DNA from: Roseibium hamelinense
GTDB taxonomy: Bacteria > Pseudomonadota > Alphaproteobacteria > Rhizobiales > Stappiaceae
Assembly (NCBI RefSeq): GCF_007830545.1
Contig: NZ_VLLF01000001.1
Coordinates: forward strand, 806,001 to 870,000
Length of the DNA: 64,000 nucleotides
Reading direction: 5' to 3'
Part shown: positions 1 through 9,965 of the stretch, piece by piece
How the letters are laid out: each line of letters opens with the position of its first letter
Numbering within the stretch: position 1 is the stretch's first letter
Notes under the pieces: model-generated
What the model was told of the DNA's origin: nothing
The model's input: the letters and a program-made list of their open reading frames with translations, nothing else
Database searches by the model: none
Made by a program: the position numbers and the translations under genes

Positions 1-296
1 GCTTCCGCGATCAGGTTTTTCGCCAACTCCGACCGCAACCCTCCCGGTCCGTCAATGACAATCGCATCCAGTTTCTTGTCCTTGTCGCCGATGGCCTCTT
101 CCTTGGTCCAGTTCAAGCTCTCGATCGCCGCCAGATCCGCCGGCCGGCGCTTTGTCCAGGACAAGCTGGACTTCTGCCGGTCGGCATCAGCCAGCGCCAC
201 ATCCTCGCCCCGGTTGGCCAGCGCGACTGCGAGATTTGTTGCAATCGTTGTTTTGCCGCAACCGCCCTTTGAATTCACGACGAGAATCTTCCGCAT
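1..296 (-). CDS. ParA/MinD-family ATPase, N-terminal part (runs off left edge)
   Basis: The first 98 codons of a P-loop ATPase are visible; the rest lies left of the window. The protein opens with a beta strand followed by the deviant Walker A motif KGGCGKTT at about residues 10-17, then DADRQKSS, where an Asp-rich switch motif is expected, and a later DAIVIDGPGG strand. This is the pattern of ParA/Soj/MinD ATPases, which position plasmids, chromosomes or protein complexes. GGAGG lies 7 nt before the ATG at 296, supporting the start. It is divergent from rnd. Lacking the C-terminus and any ParB partner, its cargo cannot be assigned; it could also be a stand-alone orphan ParA. Confidence 0.85.
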   Translation of the reverse strand, partial: MRKILVVNSKGGCGKTTIATNLAVALANRGEDVALADADRQKSSLSWTKRRPADLAAIESLNWTKEEAIGDKDKKLDAIVIDGPGGLRSELAKNLIAE

Positions 297-455
297 GCTG
301 GCCCTCCGCTTGCCCGAGCCCTGTTGGCTTCGGCCTGTTTGTGTGTCCTGCCCGAACATAAGTGCACTATTTGCGCTTTTTCAAGATCCTGTGCCGCGAA
401 AGTTGCCATTTCGTGGCGACAAAGCGGCAGGACTGAGGTATAGCTCTCGATCACC

Positions 456-1631
456 ATGGATGTGATTACAACAACAAACGACCTCGCCGCTGCCTGCCAA
501 CGTCTTGCCGCCCATGACTACGTCACGGTTGATACAGAATTTTTGCGGGAAAGCACTTTCTGGCCAAAGCTATGTGTCATTCAAATGGCCGGGCCGGATA
601 TGGCATTCATTGTCGACGCATTGTCAGAAGGACTGGACCTTGCCCCGTTCTTCGAGCTGATGCGCGACCAGACAACGACGAAGGTTTTTCATGCCGCCCG
701 GCAGGATATCGAGATCGTGTTTCATCTCGGTCATCTGATCCCTGCGCCGCTGTTTGACACACAAGTCGCGGCAATGGTCTGCGGTTTCGGCGATTCGATC
801 TCCTATGACCAGTTGATCTACAAGGTCACTGGCGCCCGAATCGACAAATCCTCCCGTTTTACCGACTGGGCCCGGCGGCCGCTGACTAAGAAACAGCTCG
901 ACTACGCGCTCGCCGACGTTACGCATTTGCGCGACGCCTATCAGTTCCTGAAAGCGAATCTGGCCGAACAAAATCGGACGCATTGGGTTCAGGACGAGAT
1001 GGAGGTGCTGACCTCCGAGGGCACATACCGCACCGAGCCGGCAAATGCCTGGCAGCGTTTGAAAATGCGGGTCCGCAAGCCAATAGAACTGGCGGTCATG
1101 ATGGAACTGGCCGCTTGGCGCGAACGCGAAGCCCAAAACCGGGATGTGCCGCGCAGCCGTGTCCTCAAGGACGATGCGATATACGAAATTGCGGCACAGC
1201 AGCCGAACACGGCCGACAGCCTTGGACGGCTGCGGACCATCCCACGGGGTTTCGAGCGCTCAAAAGCGGCAGATGAAATCCTGAAGGCTGTCAATCGGGC
1301 GCTCGACCTTCCGAAAGACGAGCTGCCAAAGCTGCCGAAAGGACGCCCCGCGCCAGACGGTTCGGCAGCTGCTGTGGACCTTCTGAAGGTTCTGTTAAAG
1401 CTGGTCAGTGAAGCACATGGCGTTGCCGCCAAGGTGATTGCGACGGTTGACGACCTTGAAAAAATCGCAGCTGATGATCACGCCGACGTGGCCGCATTGA
1501 AAGGCTGGCGGCGGGAATTGTTCGGCGAAACGGCTCTCAAGCTGAAACGCGGCGAAGTCGCCCTCGCTTTCCAGAACCGTCAAATCGTAGCTCTTCCACA
1601 ACACACCGAGCAGGCGCAGGCGGCCGAATAG
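456..1631 (+). CDS. rnd: Ribonuclease D
   Basis: RNase D is a 3'-5' exoribonuclease that trims tRNA and other stable RNA 3' ends. The DEDDy nuclease residues are visible: D26 and E28 in VDTEFLRE, D84 in HAARQDIE, and Y150/D154 in YALADV. A helical HRDC-type region follows from about residue 200. At 391 aa the length is normal for the family. It sits alone between a divergent ParA-like gene and convergent ppx. A 7-bp hairpin overlaps its stop codon and is followed by a T run, so it is probably monocistronic. The ATG at 456 has no strong Shine-Dalgarno sequence, but it is the only start that keeps the complete exonuclease fold. Confidence 0.95.
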   Translation: MDVITTTNDLAAACQRLAAHDYVTVDTEFLRESTFWPKLCVIQMAGPDMAFIVDALSEGLDLAPFFELMRDQTTTKVFHAARQDIEIVFHLGHLIPAPLFDTQVAAMVCGFGDSISYDQLIYKVTGARIDKSSRFTDWARRPLTKKQLDYALADVTHLRDAYQFLKANLAEQNRTHWVQDEMEVLTSEGTYRTEPANAWQRLKMRVRKPIELAVMMELAAWREREAQNRDVPRSRVLKDDAIYEIAAQQPNTADSLGRLRTIPRGFERSKAADEILKAVNRALDLPKDELPKLPKGRPAPDGSAAAVDLLKVLLKLVSEAHGVAAKVIATVDDLEKIAADDHADVAALKGWRRELFGETALKLKRGEVALAFQNRQIVALPQHTEQAQAAE

Positions 1632-1648
1632 CCGCCTTTGCCGTTTTT
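1618..1648 (+). terminator. Intrinsic terminator of rnd
   Basis: Arms AGGCGGC (1618-1624) and GCCGCCT (1631-1637) form a perfect 7-bp stem over the rnd stop codon, followed by TTGCCGTTTTTG. The placement between convergent rnd and ppx fits a rho-independent terminator. Confidence 0.6.
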
Positions 1649-1708
1649 GTCCGCGGTTGCAGCCTCGCAGCTCCTGTCAGATCTTCAAACCCGCTTCAAA
1701 AGCCGTGA

Positions 1709-3238
1709 CTACGCGTCTTGCGCAATGCGGATGTCGGCGCTGCTGCCGATGGTCTTGGCCAACTGGTCGAAGCGGCGGCGCAAACGTTCTCCGTCAAAAG
1801 CGGCAAGATTTTCAGGAAGTTCCAGCTCGATTCCATCCTTGGTGCTGCGGATTTGCACTTGCGGCAGAATGCCCTCCATGGAGGCGCTGAGCAGTGAGGC
1901 CACCCGCAAGGCAGCTCCGAGCACTTTGGCCCTGTACCGCAGCCTGTCTGTGAAAAGCTGCCGGATAACCGGCGAGAGTTTGCCCTCCCCCAATCCCTGA
2001 TGACGGTAGAACACCGCAGCAGCAAGGTAAGCGCGGCCCGCGTGATCCAGCCCGACAAAGGCGGCGTTGGAGATGATGTTCAGGCTTTGCTCGCCGCGAT
2101 AATCTGGATGCGCGCGCCAGCCAATGTCCGACAGAAGGCAGGCCGCATGGCGCAAACGGCGCTCATTTTCTGTCTCTTCCATTTCAAGATGTTCAAACAG
2201 CTCGTCAGTCCATCCGATGAGCTCTTCTGCATGGCGCGGTGAGCGCGCCCGTAGCTCGGCCAGTTCACGGGCCGCTTCAATCACCGGGTCAGCAGCCTGC
2301 ATTTCAGGTGCCAGATGTTCATGCAACAATCCCTCCCTGACACCGGTTGCCGAAAACACGACACGGTCCGCATTCATGCTTTGGAGAACGCGTTCCAAAA
2401 CCACAGCCCCGAAGGGCACAAGCGGGCGGCGCTGCTTGGAGATCCTGTCCGATCCTGCCAAACCCTCAAGATTTGGCACTGCGATCGACCGGCAAAAGGC
2501 AATCGCCTCGTCTGCCGGGACTTCATAATTGTGCATCACATGGAGCGGGTATTCTTGCTGTTCCAGATGAAGGCGTCCGAGCGATCGCCACGTTCCGCCA
2601 ACGGCATAAAAGGTCCGTTCTCCGCGCGCCATGACCGGCCACGTGAACCCGCTGAGTTCTTCGTCGGCAATTTTCTGTGCCTTGGCAATCTTGCCGCCGG
2701 ACTGTTCCTGCAGCCGCAGCCCCCCAAGGGGAAAGGTCCTGCCCTTTTTTGCTGTCTTGCCTGCGATTTCAACAAGTTCAAGACTGCCACCGCCCATATC
2801 GCCGACAATGCCGCGCGGCCGCCAAAATCCCGCGATCACTCCAAGCGCCGAATAATGGGCCTCTTCGCTGCCGTCTAGGATGCGGACAGGTGCCCCGACA
2901 ACTTCTTCAACTCTTTGAACGAATTCCGCACCGTTGTCCGCGTCGCGGGCCGCGGCGGTTGCGATCACATGAATGGTCTCCACCTTGACGTGATCAATGA
3001 GCGCGCGGAAGCGGACCAGCGCCTGCAAGGCAATGTCGACCGAACTGTCCGACAGGCGTCCGGTCGCCGCAATGCCCCGCCCCAGGCCCGCCAGCACTTT
3101 CTCGTTGAAGAGCATGGTCGGCGTGCGCGCAACACGTTCATAAACGACCAACCGCACCGAATTCGACCCGATGTCGATCACCGCGATCGGACCGGTTCCA
3201 TTCAGCCGGCCCCGCGCCGGCTCGAAGTGACTTGTCAT
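1709..3238 (-). CDS. ppx: Exopolyphosphatase (Ppx/GppA family)
   Basis: Ppx releases terminal phosphate from inorganic polyphosphate; family members may also hydrolyse pppGpp. The N-terminal actin-like ATPase fold shows the phosphate-binding motif AVIDIGSNSVRL near residue 19 and GDMGGGSLEL near residue 145. A helical HD-like C-terminal region follows, giving 509 aa, the usual length for the long family members. The ATG is 1 nt downstream of the ppk stop codon, so translation is probably coupled and the two enzymes of polyphosphate synthesis and breakdown share a transcript. Without biochemical data a GppA-like role cannot be excluded, but the ppk neighbour favours exopolyphosphatase. Confidence 0.93.
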   Translation of the reverse strand: MTSHFEPARGRLNGTGPIAVIDIGSNSVRLVVYERVARTPTMLFNEKVLAGLGRGIAATGRLSDSSVDIALQALVRFRALIDHVKVETIHVIATAAARDADNGAEFVQRVEEVVGAPVRILDGSEEAHYSALGVIAGFWRPRGIVGDMGGGSLELVEIAGKTAKKGRTFPLGGLRLQEQSGGKIAKAQKIADEELSGFTWPVMARGERTFYAVGGTWRSLGRLHLEQQEYPLHVMHNYEVPADEAIAFCRSIAVPNLEGLAGSDRISKQRRPLVPFGAVVLERVLQSMNADRVVFSATGVREGLLHEHLAPEMQAADPVIEAARELAELRARSPRHAEELIGWTDELFEHLEMEETENERRLRHAACLLSDIGWRAHPDYRGEQSLNIISNAAFVGLDHAGRAYLAAAVFYRHQGLGEGKLSPVIRQLFTDRLRYRAKVLGAALRVASLLSASMEGILPQVQIRSTKDGIELELPENLAAFDGERLRRRFDQLAKTIGSSADIRIAQDA

Positions 3239-3239
3239 G

Positions 3240-5459
3240 TTATCCCCGTTTCGGGCGCTCCAGGAACGGACGCGGACGGTCGCCTTTTAGCGATTTTCCA
3301 CGCCCGGACAAGGACGGATTTGTCATGAAATACTGATGCGCATTGAACGGTTCTTCATTGGCCGCCGGAACGATGCGCTCGTGGCTGCCGTCTGGCAAGA
3401 TCCGCCAGCTCTGCTGATTGTCTTTCAGATTGGCGACCATGATCTGATCGAGCACCTGCTCGTGGATCGTCGGGGTTAGCAGTGGCGCCAGCACTTCCAC
3501 CCGGCGATCGATGTTGCGCGGCATCAAATCGGCGGACCCAATGAACACATGCGCCTGCGGTGATGGCAGTCCATGGCCGTTGCCGAAACAGAAAATCCGG
3601 GAATGTTCCAGAAACCGGCCAACAATCGATTTGACCCGGATATTGTCGGACAAACCGGGAATTCCAGGCCGCAGACAGCAAATTCCGCGGATCACCAGGT
3701 CAATCTGAACACCGGCCTGGCTGGCATTGTAGAGCGCGTCGATGATTTCCGGATCGACCAGAGAATTCATTTTCATCCAAATTTGCGCAGGACGTCCGGC
3801 AATCGCGTGCTCTATCTCAGCCTGTGTCAGCTCCAGCATGCGCTTGCGCAAGTTGACCGGAGATACGGCCAGATGTGTCAGCTCGGCTGGCTGGGCGTAT
3901 CCGGTGATGAAATTGAAGACCCGGGCGCAGTCCTTGGCAATTTCCGGATCGTCGGTGAAAAACGACAGATCTTCGTAAATCCGGGCGGTGATCGGATGAT
4001 AATTGCCGGTTCCAATGTGGCAATAGGTCTTCAGCTCTCCATGTTCGCGCTTGATAACCATGGACAGCTTCGAATGGGTCTTCAGCTCGATGAATCCGAA
4101 CACCACCTGAACGCCCGCGCGTTCAAGATCGCGCGCCCATTTGATGTTGGCTTCCTCGTCGAAACGCGCTTTCAGCTCGACAAGGGCCGTGACGGACTTG
4201 CCGGCTTCAGCCGCTTCGGCCAGCGCCTTAACGATCGGCGAGTTGTTGGAGGTCCGGTATAGTGTCTGCTTGATGGCAACCACATCCGGATCACGCGCTG
4301 CCTGGCGCAGATACTGGACAACGACGTCAAACGATTCGTAGGGGTGATGAACGACGATGTCTTTCTGATGGATCGCCGCCAGACAATCGCCGCCGTGCTC
4401 GCGGATCCGTTCCGGAAAGCGCGCCGAATACGGTTCAAATTTCAGATCGTCCCGCTCCAGATCGACAATCTGGGACAGGTTGTTCAAAGCTAGAATGCCG
4501 TCCGCCAGAAAGATCTCGCTGTCATCCACGTCGAGCGCATCTGCAACAAACTCCCGCAGCGCCGGCGGCGTTGTATCTTGGATTTCAAGGCGGATCACGG
4601 AGCCGCGGCGGCGGCGCTTGAGAGCGCTTTCATAAAGCCGGACCAGATCTTCTGCCTCTTCCTCGATTTCGATATCGCTGTCGCGGATCACCCGGAACGA
4701 ACCTTTTCCGCGGATCTCGTAACCGGGAAACAGGCGGCCAATGAACAGGCCGGCGACTTTTTCAATCGAGATAAACCGGGCAGAACCGTTTTCGCCATCC
4801 GGCAACCTTACAAACCGTTCGACCTGACCAGGAATCCGCAACAGCGCGATCATGCCCCGGCCGCCGGAACTCGGCACCAGCTCGAAGACGATCGAAAACC
4901 CGAGATTGGGAATAAACGGGAACGGGTGCGCCGGATCGATTGCAAGCGGGGTCAGAACAGGGAAAATGTAGGATAGGAAGTAGTCTTCCAACCAGCTTTT
5001 CTCCGCCGAGGTGAGCATTTCACCGTGCAGGATCTCTATGCCGTTTTCCGCCAGCTGGGTGCGCAGGCCACGCCAAATATTTTGCTGGCTCGCCTGCAAC
5101 TCGGCCACCGCCTCGCCGATCTTTTGCAATTGTTCGGTCGGTGTCAGCCCGTCATCGGAGCGGTTGGTAACCTCGGCGCGCTGCTGTCCGCGCAAACCGG
5201 CGACACGCACCATGAAAAACTCGTCGAGATTATTGGCTGAAATCGACAGGAACCGCACCCGCTCCAAAAGCGGATGGTTCGTGTTCATCGATTCTTCCAG
5301 AACCCGGTGGTTGAACTGAAGCCAGGACAGCTCCCGGTTCATGAAACGCGCCGGCGAACTCTTGAGATCGTCGGTGGGTTCACCGGCCCCGGTCACGACC
5401 GGGTTTGGCGCGGCAGCAGATGCTTCCTTGGCCTTGGACAGATCTACCGTTTCATTCAT
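3240..5459 (-). CDS. ppk: Polyphosphate kinase 1
   Basis: PPK1 reversibly polymerises the gamma phosphate of ATP into polyphosphate. The protein (739 aa) has the expected order: an N-terminal helical domain ([12 protein letters not shown]), a head domain, then two phospholipase-D-like domains. The catalytic His motif ELKTHSKLS and the second PLD-like stretch [10 protein letters not shown] are both present, as is KQTLYRTS. It is the first gene of a ppk-ppx unit with a 1-nt gap. About 100 nt separate it from hda upstream on the same strand, with no clear terminator between, so read-through from hda is possible. Confidence 0.96.
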   Translation of the reverse strand: MNETVDLSKAKEASAAAPNPVVTGAGEPTDDLKSSPARFMNRELSWLQFNHRVLEESMNTNHPLLERVRFLSISANNLDEFFMVRVAGLRGQQRAEVTNRSDDGLTPTEQLQKIGEAVAELQASQQNIWRGLRTQLAENGIEILHGEMLTSAEKSWLEDYFLSYIFPVLTPLAIDPAHPFPFIPNLGFSIVFELVPSSGGRGMIALLRIPGQVERFVRLPDGENGSARFISIEKVAGLFIGRLFPGYEIRGKGSFRVIRDSDIEIEEEAEDLVRLYESALKRRRRGSVIRLEIQDTTPPALREFVADALDVDDSEIFLADGILALNNLSQIVDLERDDLKFEPYSARFPERIREHGGDCLAAIHQKDIVVHHPYESFDVVVQYLRQAARDPDVVAIKQTLYRTSNNSPIVKALAEAAEAGKSVTALVELKARFDEEANIKWARDLERAGVQVVFGFIELKTHSKLSMVIKREHGELKTYCHIGTGNYHPITARIYEDLSFFTDDPEIAKDCARVFNFITGYAQPAELTHLAVSPVNLRKRMLELTQAEIEHAIAGRPAQIWMKMNSLVDPEIIDALYNASQAGVQIDLVIRGICCLRPGIPGLSDNIRVKSIVGRFLEHSRIFCFGNGHGLPSPQAHVFIGSADLMPRNIDRRVEVLAPLLTPTIHEQVLDQIMVANLKDNQQSWRILPDGSHERIVPAANEEPFNAHQYFMTNPSLSGRGKSLKGDRPRPFLERPKRG

Positions 5460-5558
5460 GCGCTCATCCCCTCGTCAGCTTTGCCGGACCCGCACCTGCG
5501 GTAGCATATCAGACCGGTGGACGCCTAGGCGGTGCCACGCCCTTTACAGGCAATTTTT

Positions 5559-6239
5559 TCAAGGCGCTCGCTGCATGGCTTCCAGAACGCGGCCGACAAG
5601 CGGCTTGGTGATCTTGGCGCGCCCTGCCAGGGCCTCCTTGTCGATCGCATCCACGGCTACGATTGCCGCGCCCAGAGACCGCTCCATCCGATTGACCAGA
5701 TAGTCGACAACACCCAGATCCACTGAAATCTGACGGTCGGCAAACAGCTTGATTAGGACCTGGCGCAGGAGGCCGTCGTCAGGCTCTTGAATTTCAACCG
5801 GCGTTGCCGCCCGCAAACGCGACATGAGATCCGGTAGTTTGATGTTCCACGCAGCTGGCCAGGTCCTGCTGGTGATCAGCACCGGCTTTCCGGCCTGGCG
5901 CGCGGCATTCAGCAGATGAAACAGGGCGGTCTCATCAACACCCTCATGGGCATCCTCCAGCACGACAGCCGGGCTCACCAAAAGCTCCGGCGCGGAGTGG
6001 CTGGCAAGTTCGGTTGCTTTCAGCACCGCTGCGCCCGCATCGCCCTGAAACGCTTCGACGAGATGGGTTTTGCCGGAGCCGACCGGCCCGGCCAGAATGA
6101 TGACTGGCGACGGCCAATCGGGCCAGCGTTCAAGCAGTTCAAACGCAGCCTGGTTGGATTGTCCAACCAGATAATCGTCTCGCCCGAGCGCTGCTTCATG
6201 CGGCAGCACAAGGGGCAACTGGCGCGGAGGTTCCGCCAT
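5559..6239 (-). CDS. hda: Hda-like regulator of DnaA inactivation (DnaA-related AAA protein)
   Basis: Hda, bound to the sliding clamp, stimulates DnaA-ATP hydrolysis and limits re-initiation of replication. The 226-aa protein starts with the short QLPLVLPHEAALGRDDY region, where a clamp-binding QLxLxL-like peptide is expected (QLPLVL, residues 7-12). The P-loop GPVGSGKT is at 51-58 and the Walker B-like strand is VVLEDAHEG. It lacks the DnaA DNA-binding domain IV, as Hda does. The ATG at 6239 was chosen because it places QLPLVL at the N-terminus; a longer upstream frame would overlap the preceding permease gene. The permease stop is 11 nt upstream, suggesting one operon. Confidence 0.88.
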   Translation of the reverse strand: MAEPPRQLPLVLPHEAALGRDDYLVGQSNQAAFELLERWPDWPSPVIILAGPVGSGKTHLVEAFQGDAGAAVLKATELASHSAPELLVSPAVVLEDAHEGVDETALFHLLNAARQAGKPVLITSRTWPAAWNIKLPDLMSRLRAATPVEIQEPDDGLLRQVLIKLFADRQISVDLGVVDYLVNRMERSLGAAIVAVDAIDKEALAGRAKITKPLVGRVLEAMQRAP

Positions 6240-6250
6240 TTTCCAAGCGC

Positions 6251-7336
6251 CTACTCTTCGGGGGCCGCCTCCGGTGGACGGGACCCTGTGTACAATGGGC
6301 TCGCTAGGTACTGCCTCAAGGCAAAACGCGCAAGCACGCCAATCATCGCCGCTGCGGGAACGGCAATCAACATCCCCACAAATCCAAAGAGATATCCAAA
6401 GGCAAACAGCGCAAACATCAGCGTGACGGGATGGAGACCTGTGCTGTCCCCCACCAGTTTCGGCTGCAGGATATTGCCCTCCAGAAACTGCCCGACGCCA
6501 AAGACCGCCGCAACCGCCAGGATCATGATCCAATCCGGCCAGAACTGCACTAGCGCAACCCCCAGCGAGACGAGGAAGCCGAGCCCTGCCCCGACGAAGG
6601 GAATAAAACTGACCAATCCTGCCCCCATGCCGATCAGCAGTCCGAAATTAAGCCCGACGAGACCAAGGCCGACCGCATAAAACGTGCCCAGGATCAAACA
6701 GACAGATACCTGCCCCCGCACGAAACCGGCAACCGCCTGATCCATTTCCTGAGCGAGCCCGCGTAATTCGGTCAAATGATCACGCGGCAGCCAGCTGTCG
6801 ATCCGGGCAACCATGCGGTCCCAATCCAATAGCAGGTAGAACGCTACCACAGGCGTGATTACAAACAGCGACAGGATCGATAAAAGCGCTTGCCCGCCGC
6901 TCCACAAGGATTGCGCCAGTTTGCCGATCCATGAAGCGCCCTGGCCAAGCAGATCGGTAAAAGATGACTGGATATCCTCAACGCTCATGCCGGCCGCGGC
7001 TGCTATCCGGTCAATCAGGTCCCGGCTGAGCAGCTCCTGCAGCTGGGCCACCAGATCCGGAAACTTGTCCAGAAAACCCGCCAACTGATTGCCGAGAACC
7101 GGGACAATCAAAACAAAAAACAGGATCAGCAGGAAAACGAATGTAAACAGGATCACAAGGGTCGCCCAGACCCGGCTCATGCCAACGGCTTCAAGCCGGT
7201 CGCATACCGGATCCAGCAGATAAGCGACCGCCATGCCCGCCACAAACGGCAGCATGACATCGGAAAACACCCACATGAAGGCGATAAAGGCTGCCAGAGA
7301 CAGCAGCCAGAATTGCACTTGCCGGCGCAAGGTCAT
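6251..7336 (-). CDS. AI-2E family (PerM-type) membrane transporter
   Basis: A 361-aa polytopic inner-membrane protein with the arrangement of the AI-2E/PerM/UPF0118 family: an N-terminal pair of membrane segments (FWLLSLAAFIAFMW; LPFVAGMAVAYLLDPV), a third segment, a soluble helical loop of about 60 residues, then four to five further segments including the conserved GxGxxxLxPFVGA-like SFIPFVGAGLG. Family members move small solutes or ions, and the substrate here is unknown. A start at 7336 gives AGGAG 7 nt upstream; an earlier in-frame start would add a 16-residue non-hydrophobic leader. It is followed by hda with an 11-nt gap, a pairing common in alphaproteobacteria, and is divergent from purM. 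Confidence 0.85.
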   Translation of the reverse strand: MTLRRQVQFWLLSLAAFIAFMWVFSDVMLPFVAGMAVAYLLDPVCDRLEAVGMSRVWATLVILFTFVFLLILFFVLIVPVLGNQLAGFLDKFPDLVAQLQELLSRDLIDRIAAAAGMSVEDIQSSFTDLLGQGASWIGKLAQSLWSGGQALLSILSLFVITPVVAFYLLLDWDRMVARIDSWLPRDHLTELRGLAQEMDQAVAGFVRGQVSVCLILGTFYAVGLGLVGLNFGLLIGMGAGLVSFIPFVGAGLGFLVSLGVALVQFWPDWIMILAVAAVFGVGQFLEGNILQPKLVGDSTGLHPVTLMFALFAFGYLFGFVGMLIAVPAAAMIGVLARFALRQYLASPLYTGSRPPEAAPEE

Positions 7337-7540
7337 GAAGGTCTCCTGGATAACGAACGCTTTGGGCGCAAAACTGCTCCGCACTTAGGAACTTAACACG
7401 TGTATGGTCAAGAGCTGCAAAGCTGGGGTCAAGGCGCGTGAAACAAAAGCCATTGCCCCTGCGGTCTTGTTTTGTCACGGTTCTAAGGGTATGCGCGGCA
7501 CAAAGATTTTTTGAGCATCCAAGACCTTCCGGAGCACCGC

Positions 7541-8629
7541 ATGAGTGAGGACCCCTCGACAGAAACCGGCCAAAACGGCCTGACCTATGCCGATGCAGGG
7601 GTCGATATCGATGCGGGCAATGCCCTGGTCAAGAAGATCGCCCCCTTGGTCAAAGCCACCTTGCGGCCTGGCGCGGACAGCGAAATCGGCGGCTTCGGCG
7701 GTCTATTCGACCTCAAGGGGGCCGGGTTTACCGATCCGATCCTCGTTGCAGCCAATGACGGTGTTGGCACCAAGCTTAAAATCGCCATCGAAACCGGCCA
7801 GCACAAAACGGTCGGCATCGATCTGGTGGCCATGTGCGTCAACGATCTGATCGTGCAGGGCGCAGAGCCGCTGTTCTTTCTGGATTATTTCGCGACCGGT
7901 GCGCTCGACGTGGAGACCGCTGCAGATGTGGTCGCCGGCATTGCCGCAGGCTGCCGCGAGGCCGGGGCCGCGCTGATTGGCGGTGAGACCGCTGAAATGC
8001 CAGGCATGTATGCGGCGGGCGACTATGATCTGGCGGGTTTTTCGGTCGGTGCCGCCGAACGCGGCAATTTGCTGCCGCGCCCGGATGTTGACGAAGGCGA
8101 CATGCTTCTGGGCCTCACCTCGTCAGGCGTTCATTCCAACGGCTATTCGATGGTGCGCAAGATCGTCGAACTGTCCGGCCTCGAATGGTCCTCCGACGCG
8201 CCATTCGAAACCGGCCGGACACTCGGCGAGAGCCTGATGGAGCCAACGAAGATCTATGTGAGGCCGGTGCTTACGGCACTGAAGACCACATCCGGCATCA
8301 AGGCGCTTGCCCATATTACGGGCGGAGGTTTGCCGGAAAACCTGCCGCGGGTTCTGCCAAAGAGCACCTGTGCCCGGATAGACCTTGGCCGGATCACCGT
8401 ACCGGACGTTTTCAAGTGGCTGGCAAAGACCGGCGGCGTCGCGCAATCGGAAATGCTGCGCACGTTCAACTGTGGCATCGGCATGGTGGTCGTCGTCGAC
8501 AAGGAGCAGGCCGATGCCGTCTCCGCCGCATTGCGACAGGTCGGCGAAGAGGTGGTAGATCTCGGCCGGATCGAGGCCGCGGGTGAAGCGCCGGTGCTGT
8601 TTGACGGCACGCTGGATTTGGGCGCATGA
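7541..8629 (+). CDS. purM: Phosphoribosylformylglycinamidine cyclo-ligase (AIR synthetase)
   Basis: PurM converts FGAM to aminoimidazole ribonucleotide, using ATP, in de novo purine synthesis. The N-terminal [15 protein letters not shown] motif, GFGGLFDL, the [12 protein letters not shown] nucleotide-binding segment and [11 protein letters not shown] are all diagnostic. The ATG at 7541 has GGAG 6 nt upstream and gives 362 aa; a TTG 30 nt earlier is in frame but lacks a ribosome-binding site. Its last codons overlap purN by 4 nt (ATGA), so purM and purN are translationally coupled, the usual arrangement in proteobacteria. The divergent upstream region 7337-7540 should hold its promoter. Confidence 0.97.
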   Translation: MSEDPSTETGQNGLTYADAGVDIDAGNALVKKIAPLVKATLRPGADSEIGGFGGLFDLKGAGFTDPILVAANDGVGTKLKIAIETGQHKTVGIDLVAMCVNDLIVQGAEPLFFLDYFATGALDVETAADVVAGIAAGCREAGAALIGGETAEMPGMYAAGDYDLAGFSVGAAERGNLLPRPDVDEGDMLLGLTSSGVHSNGYSMVRKIVELSGLEWSSDAPFETGRTLGESLMEPTKIYVRPVLTALKTTSGIKALAHITGGGLPENLPRVLPKSTCARIDLGRITVPDVFKWLAKTGGVAQSEMLRTFNCGIGMVVVVDKEQADAVSAALRQVGEEVVDLGRIEAAGEAPVLFDGTLDLGA

Positions 8630-9279
8630 GCACGCGCAAGAAAACAGCGATCCTGATTTCCGGGCGCGGATCGAATATGGGCGCGCTGATTTCTGCCGCC
8701 TTGAACAAGGATTACCCAGCTGAAATCGCACTGGTCGTGTCCAATGTTCCAGGTGCAAAGGGGCTGGAGCGCGTGGCCGAGTTCGGCATCAAAACGGCTG
8801 TGATCGATCACAAGGCGTTTGCCGGCGACCGCGAGGGTTTTGAAAAGGCGTTGCACGCAGAGCTGCTCGACAACAACATCGAACTGGTTGCTCTTGCCGG
8901 GTTCATGCGGCTGCTGACACCGTTTTTCGTAAATGCCTGGTCAGGCCGCCTGATCAACATCCACCCTGCCCTTCTGCCTGCCTTCAAGGGCCTTGCTACC
9001 CATGAACGCGCTCTTGAGGAAGGCGTCAAACTGCACGGCGCGACCGTGCATTTCGTCTCCGCGGAAATGGATGACGGCCCGATTATCATTCAAGGTGCCG
9101 TTCCGGTTCTTGATACCGACACCGCAGAAACGCTCGGCGCACGGGTCCTCGGCGTAGAACACGCTATCTACCCGAAAGCTCTGGAGCTGGTTGCCTCCGG
9201 CAAAGCCAAGATCACCGGCGGCCGGGTCAAATCAGGCGGCAGCGAAAACGACACCGGACAACTTGTCTGGCCCGCGTGA
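8626..9279 (+). CDS. purN: Phosphoribosylglycinamide formyltransferase 1
   Basis: PurN transfers a formyl group from 10-formyl-THF to GAR in purine synthesis. The 217-aa protein shows SGRGSNM near the N-terminus for phosphate binding, the catalytic [12 protein letters not shown] with its Asn and His, and HGATVHFV followed by DDGPII, which supplies the catalytic Asp. The start overlaps the purM stop codon by ATGA. No obvious terminator follows; the next gene starts 110 nt downstream with its own ribosome-binding site. Confidence 0.97.
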   Translation: MSTRKKTAILISGRGSNMGALISAALNKDYPAEIALVVSNVPGAKGLERVAEFGIKTAVIDHKAFAGDREGFEKALHAELLDNNIELVALAGFMRLLTPFFVNAWSGRLINIHPALLPAFKGLATHERALEEGVKLHGATVHFVSAEMDDGPIIIQGAVPVLDTDTAETLGARVLGVEHAIYPKALELVASGKAKITGGRVKSGGSENDTGQLVWPA

Positions 9280-9389
9280 GGCGACCTTAACGGAACATCC
9301 GGCGAGAAAATCAACCGGTTGTATGTCTTCAGCATTTTACCCAAGAGCCCTCCTTGCACCTGCACCGATGTTTTGCTGGGGAGTTTTGA

Positions 9390-9947
9390 ATGCCGGACTT
9401 CAGGCTAGCCGCCTATACGTTCAACCAATTTGTCGCGCCCTATCAGTCGGACACGATCAAGGGATTCCGGGACGCCGAGCCTCAGGTGTTTCAAACACTT
9501 GAGAAGGCTTCCGGTTTTCTTGCCCGTTCGGGATACGAAGGTGAGGACGGCCCGGCGAGCTGGGGCACACAAGTGTTCCCCGCGTGCTGGGAAAACACCA
9601 ACGGCGATGGCTGGGCGCCATCAACTCTTTCGCTGTGGTCATCGATCGAAGCGCTCATGGCGGCAGTCTATCACGGACCGCACGGCAGCGTTTTGCGCCA
9701 CGGGAGGGACTGGCACATCCGCGCAGACCACATTCCGGAATATGTTCTTTGGTGGGCACCTGACGGTCACACACCCGACTGGGCGGAGGCGGTTCGCCGT
9801 TTTGAGAGCCTGATGGAAAAAGGGCCGCAGCCCGAAGCCTTCTCGTTCAAATCGCCGTTTGATGCCGACGGCCGCGCCTATAAACCGGACATCGCCAGGG
9901 TAAAAACCTTGGCGCAAACAAATGCAAAGACCCTGCGGCCGGTTTGA
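9390..9947 (+). CDS. DUF3291 domain protein
   Basis: A 185-aa soluble protein that fits the DUF3291 family (dimeric alpha/beta ferredoxin-like fold, relatives of antibiotic-biosynthesis monooxygenases). The family signature is visible: an N-terminal LAAYTFNQF strand, STLSLWSSIEALMAAVYHG, LRHGRDWHI, then EYVLWWAPDGHTPDWAEAVRRFESL and GPQPEAFSF. The function of the family is not established. GGGGAG lies 6 nt before the ATG, supporting the start. It lies downstream of purN and convergent to the molybdopterin oxidoreductase; no functional link is evident. Confidence 0.8.
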   Translation: MPDFRLAAYTFNQFVAPYQSDTIKGFRDAEPQVFQTLEKASGFLARSGYEGEDGPASWGTQVFPACWENTNGDGWAPSTLSLWSSIEALMAAVYHGPHGSVLRHGRDWHIRADHIPEYVLWWAPDGHTPDWAEAVRRFESLMEKGPQPEAFSFKSPFDADGRAYKPDIARVKTLAQTNAKTLRPV

Positions 9948-9965
9948 GAACCGCACTTTCCAGGC

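Noticed and set aside
5916-6680. 254-codon plus-strand frame over hda and the permease
   Set aside because: Antisense to two genes with clear motifs (P-loop in hda, membrane segments in the permease).
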